The position numbers and the translations under genes are program-made. 48,868 nucleotides of DNA from Spirochaetaceae bacterium (GTDB taxonomy: Bacteria > Spirochaetota > Leptospiria > Leptospirales > Leptonemataceae): assembly GCA_002729885.1 (NCBI GenBank), contig PBUB01000006.1, positions 1 through 48,868 of the forward strand, in the 5' to 3' direction. The notes beneath the pieces were generated by a model. It had not been told where the DNA came from. It did no database searches and saw nothing but the letters and a program-made list of their open reading frames with translations. Positions 46,569 through 48,868 of the stretch are shown here, piece by piece (the stretch's first letter is position 1; every line of letters begins with the position of its first letter).

Positions 46569-47150
46569 TCAATCTCTCAGGGCGATCAAATCCTTTCTCT
46601 CATATTTATTGGGTCCGGGCAAGGATTTCTTGTATTTCCAGCATTTGATCGCATCATCTTTGCTGGCCGACGGGTTTGCCTTGAAAAAATCTCTGGTGTA
46701 CTGATTGTACTCAAATTGTGGGGAGATCTCCCATTTTAGGCCTTTCTTTTTCAATAAATAGATCTTGTTCCACTGATCAATGGCTTCTCGATAGGAGCGT
46801 CCAGGATTTTCTTTCATCCAATTCATGAAAGGAACGTTGAATTTAAAGTGTTTTCCAATATGCGATTTGAAGAATTGGCGATTCCTTTCATCGCTTATAT
46901 AATTGTCCGGAATCCTTGAGTTCAGGCTCAGCGGTATATTATCTGATTCGTGGGTTCGACTACTCTTACGTTTGATATCATTGGTAACTTTGCCTGTGCT
47001 CAGAAAAATATGGATTCTGTCTGCAAGATCCGACTTTTTGCCTGTCACAGGAATTCCCTTTTCGCGGCAAAAAGCAATAAGCTCTGCCTTGAGCCAGTAA
47101 TAGGAACGAAAACCCTCAGGAGTAATTCTGGTGTTAAGATCTGGTCTCAT
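46569..47150 (-). CDS. SAP-domain / DUF6434-like protein
   Basis: This 193-residue basic protein has a SAP-like helix pair (about residues 18-52, LKAELIAFCREKGIPVTGKK then SDLADRI), a motif linked to DNA or RNA binding. A helical region follows, with FFKSHIGKHFKFNVPFMNWM and EAIDQWNKIY. A related unit recurs at the end (FFKANPSASKDDAIKCWKYK), which fits DUF6434. Base composition looks more A+T-rich than the neighbours. No ribosome binding site is visible. It could be an integron cassette gene, but its left boundary is not clear. Confidence 0.75.
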   Translation of the reverse strand: MRPDLNTRITPEGFRSYYWLKAELIAFCREKGIPVTGKKSDLADRIHIFLSTGKVTNDIKRKSSRTHESDNIPLSLNSRIPDNYISDERNRQFFKSHIGKHFKFNVPFMNWMKENPGRSYREAIDQWNKIYLLKKKGLKWEISPQFEYNQYTRDFFKANPSASKDDAIKCWKYKKSLPGPNKYERKDLIALRD

Positions 47151-47250
47151 ATCATTGCGGCAGTCGTGAATTTGGCGCGCTCATCGATGGGACACAGAAG
47201 TAACGTCTGGATATGTAGAGGAGACGTTTTCATTAATTCCCCCAAGCTTG

Positions 47251-47358
47251 GCCTTGCCTGTAGCTTTACTTTGATTTAATTTGCAATGGAGGCCTTTTTC
47301 GCAAGAGGACTGTCCTTCTGCAGGAGGCCTGCTGCGAGCTGAATGCCCTTCGTTAGGC
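47251..47358. repeat. Possible degenerate attC site
   Basis: GTTAGGC (47352-47358) fits the integron R' core GTTRRRY, and GCCTTGC (47251-47257) could be a degenerate partner 108 bp apart. Between them are short hairpins such as GCAGG/CCTGC, but no clear L boxes. The arrangement resembles the better-supported site at 47929-48030. Weak on its own. Confidence 0.25.
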
Positions 47359-47402
47359 CTGGTAATGCAGGTGGGCCAAATTCTTCGTAATGATAGAAAA
47401 CA

Positions 47403-47879
47403 CTAGGAGGATTGCTGTAGCAACTCGGATAACTTTTGAAATTCATATTGGGCGTGCTCGTTTAATGCAGCTTCAAACTTCCTGGAAAGATACAATCGGA
47501 TAAAGGGATCCAGGACGCGCCCTGCACCATTAAATCCAGCTCTGAGTATATGAGTAATCTGAAGACCAGCAGACGTCTCCTGGCAATCCAGAGTAACAGA
47601 GGCAGGCAATAGTATACCGAACTTCATCTGCCATTTAACGGATTGTCCGGGCAGATAGCTGACAATTACTGCCTTGAATTTGAGTCTTCGTTTCCCCACC
47701 ATTTCATCAAAATAGACCAGGCTTCCTACATAGCCCTCCTTTGCGCTGATTGTGTGGAAACGGAAATGGGCCTCGGGCCACCAATTATGATACCTTTGAT
47801 CGTTGCAATGCAGCATGAAGTGAATGATTTGATCCCCATTCACTCCCTGAACGGTAGTTTCGGATTTTAAACTGATCAT
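47403..47879 (-). CDS. SRPBCC-fold protein (polyketide cyclase-like)
   Basis: This 158-residue protein fits the START/SRPBCC ligand-binding fold: strands TVQGVNGDQIIHFMLHCNDQ, WWPEAHFRFHTIS, SVKWQMKFGILLPASVTLDC and a C-terminal helix (LDPFIRLYLSRKFEAALNEH). The ligand is unknown. No ribosome binding site is visible before the ATG, as is often true of integron cassette genes. It lies between two attC-like sites. Confidence 0.8.
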   Translation of the reverse strand: MISLKSETTVQGVNGDQIIHFMLHCNDQRYHNWWPEAHFRFHTISAKEGYVGSLVYFDEMVGKRRLKFKAVIVSYLPGQSVKWQMKFGILLPASVTLDCQETSAGLQITHILRAGFNGAGRVLDPFIRLYLSRKFEAALNEHAQYEFQKLSELLQQSS

Positions 47880-47928
47880 TGTATTTGGGCGTGCGCTTGA
47901 GCTTTTCCCGGAAATATGGTTAGATTTC

Positions 47929-48030
47929 GCCTTGCATAGACTCCGGAGAAAGCTTCCGCTCCTTCTCGGCTAAGAGCAGCCTCGGAGCCGAGCTTTAGCG
48001 AGGTCCGCAGCGCTTAAAGTGCAGTTAGGC
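47929..48030. repeat. attC-like recombination site
   Basis: The right end is CGCTTAAAG, TGCA, then GTTAGGC (48024-48030), which fits an L' box and the R' core GTTRRRY. GCCTTGC (47929-47935) is the presumed left R'' box, with two mismatches to RYYYAAC. The centre is a CTCGGCT/AGCCGAG stem (47965-47971 with 47986-47992). The span of 102 bp is usual for attC. The reverse complement of the right arm shares TTTAAGCG and the CTAAC core with the arm at 48792. Confidence 0.5.
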
Positions 48031-48035
48031 GAAGT

Positions 48036-48446
48036 TTACGGCTTGTAGTTTTGAGCCCAATTTTCAAGCTTTAGCCCTTTCACTTTTTTGAAGTCGCGGG
48101 TATTGTTGGTAACCAGCGTCATGTTAAAGGTGAGGGCAGTGGCCGCGATCAATAGATCAAAGTCTGCTACAATTTGTCCCGTCTTCTGAGAGCGAGCTTT
48201 AATATCGGAAAAAGTCTGAATCACAGGATTGTCCACGGGAATGACTGGAAAGATCTCCCTGAGTCTGTAGACTGTTGCCAGATTACTGTCTCTGTTTTTT
48301 GATTTATGGGCGCCAAACAGCAATTCTCCGTAGGTTATGACCGAAAGCGCGAGAGGGGATTTCTGGTGATTCTCAATATTTAAAGCTACAGTCTCAGAAC
48401 CCTTTATGCTGTAGATGACGATGTCTGTATCAAGCAAATATGTCAT
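48036..48446 (-). CDS. PIN-domain toxin (VapC/FitB type)
   Basis: This protein of about 136 residues is a PIN-domain ribonuclease toxin. All four acidic positions are present: TYLLDTDIVIYS (first Asp), YGELLFGAH (Glu), DFDLLIAATAL (Asp) and NNTRDFKKV (last Asp). VapC toxins cut tRNA or rRNA. I placed the start at the ATG at 48446; a TTG at 48458 is also possible. It overlaps the antitoxin gene by 17 bp, the usual coupling. The stop codon lies 6 nt from the attC-like core at 48024-48030. Confidence 0.93.
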   Translation of the reverse strand: MTYLLDTDIVIYSIKGSETVALNIENHQKSPLALSVITYGELLFGAHKSKNRDSNLATVYRLREIFPVIPVDNPVIQTFSDIKARSQKTGQIVADFDLLIAATALTFNMTLVTNNTRDFKKVKGLKLENWAQNYKP

Positions 48447-48708
48447 TACCGGATTCAAACCTTGGGTTTGTGGTTCTGCTCTTACGGATATCTTCGATAA
48501 TCTCTTCAGGAGACCGATTCTCTTTCCAGGCCCCAGTGAGTTTCAGAAACTCCTGAGCAGGGTTTGGCTTAAAGGATCGAGGATTTGCTAGATACTCTTC
48601 GAGAATAGTAACCACTTCTTGGCTGATTGAGCGGTTTTCGGACTGGGCTTTCTCTCTCAGGAGAGAGTACAGTTTCTCATCTATGTCTTTGACCTGTAAA
48701 TTGGGCAT
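48430..48708 (-). CDS. Ribbon-helix-helix antitoxin (FitA type)
   Basis: This 92-residue protein has the FitA-like ribbon-helix-helix at its N-terminus: LQVKDIDEKLYSLLREKAQS then NRSISQEVVTILEEYL. A toxin-binding C-terminal tail follows (about residues 50-92). It should neutralise the downstream PIN toxin and repress the operon as a complex. AAGGA lies about 9 nt before the ATG. Confidence 0.9.
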   Translation of the reverse strand: MPNLQVKDIDEKLYSLLREKAQSENRSISQEVVTILEEYLANPRSFKPNPAQEFLKLTGAWKENRSPEEIIEDIRKSRTTNPRFESGNDIFA

Positions 48709-48740
48709 TCTTTCGGTCCTTTCCTTGAGCTAATCCATGA

Positions 48741-48769
48741 TTTCATGCAAAGTCAATACTTTTTCATGC
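48741..48769. promoter_or_regulatory. Repeats upstream of the antitoxin gene, candidate operator
   Basis: TTTCATGC occurs at 48741-48748 and 48762-48769, a spacing of 21 bp or two helical turns. CATGATTTCATG, a near-palindrome, overlaps the first copy. A -35-like TTGACT on the minus strand (48756-48751) lies between the copies; the -10 box is unclear. This is the expected place for autoregulation by a ribbon-helix-helix antitoxin. Confidence 0.5.
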
Positions 48770-48791
48770 TGTCTTTGGATGGGGCCATGGC

Positions 48792-48868
48792 GTCTAACGT
48801 ACGTCTTTAAGCGAAGTTGCGCGCCTTCTGTGGCGCGCAATTTGGTTTGAGCGGCGCTTGCAGCCGCG
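48792..48868. repeat. attC-like site, cut by the window edge
   Basis: GTCTAAC (48792-48798) fits the R'' core RYYYAAC exactly. After a 7-nt spacer comes TTTAAGCG, then a perfect 9-bp hairpin TTGCGCGCC/GGCGCGCAA (48817-48840) and a second stem GCGGC/GCCGC. This order of R box, L box and imperfect palindrome is that of attC sites. The other end lies outside the window. Confidence 0.6.

Overview
The window looks like chromosomal DNA of a Gram-negative-type bacterium. A spirochaete of the Leptospira/Leptonema/Turneriella group is my best guess, resting on an inferred combination and not on a marker gene: many short lipoproteins with relaxed lipoboxes, a UPF0182 giant membrane protein, a TIGR00027-type methyltransferase, a 7TMR-DISM/PAS/ATPase sensor and a phasin-like protein. 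Base composition is moderate. I found no rRNA, tRNA, CRISPR array or insertion-sequence transposase. Genes lie on both strands in short operons.

Layout. 0-5 kb: a biotin carboxylase (minus strand), a lysine-rich histone-H1-like protein with its own terminator, then a PDZ lipoprotein, nadC and a TPR protein. 5-10 kb: secreted or cell-wall-related and hydrolytic genes (M15-like protein, esterase, alpha/beta hydrolase, aldo/keto reductase, CAP-domain lipoprotein, winged-helix regulator). 10-17 kb: a large membrane sensor with an RsbW-like ATPase, ispF, UPF0182 and nadA. 17-28.7 kb: a lone lipoyl domain, SGNH esterase, PP2C phosphatase, penicillin acylase, RibD-like reductase, DinB, inositol monophosphatase, PAP2 phosphatase and several unknown secreted or membrane proteins. 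28.7-34 kb: the conserved gyrB-mutS pair, whose stop and start codons overlap, and a DksA-like protein lacking most zinc ligands. 34.2-34.8 kb: a phasin-like gene with a textbook promoter carrying two PhaR-type operator half-site pairs. 35-37.7 kb: an operon of a lipase-like hydrolase and three unknown membrane proteins, one of which appears to start at CTG. 37.8-39.3 kb: a divergent YdeI-like gene and an ArsR/AHSA1 pair around a 16-bp perfect inverted repeat. 39.3-46.4 kb: mixed single genes (endonuclease/exonuclease/phosphatase, methyltransferases, Mpo1-like protein, RibD-like reductase, unknowns).

The right end (about 47-48.9 kb) has the look of an integron cassette array. A FitA/FitB (VapB/VapC-type) toxin-antitoxin module is bounded by two sequences with the R and L boxes of attC sites, and the SRPBCC gene next to it may be another cassette. 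No integrase is inside the window. This and the phasin promoter are the most interesting signals; neither is evidence of a wholly new system.
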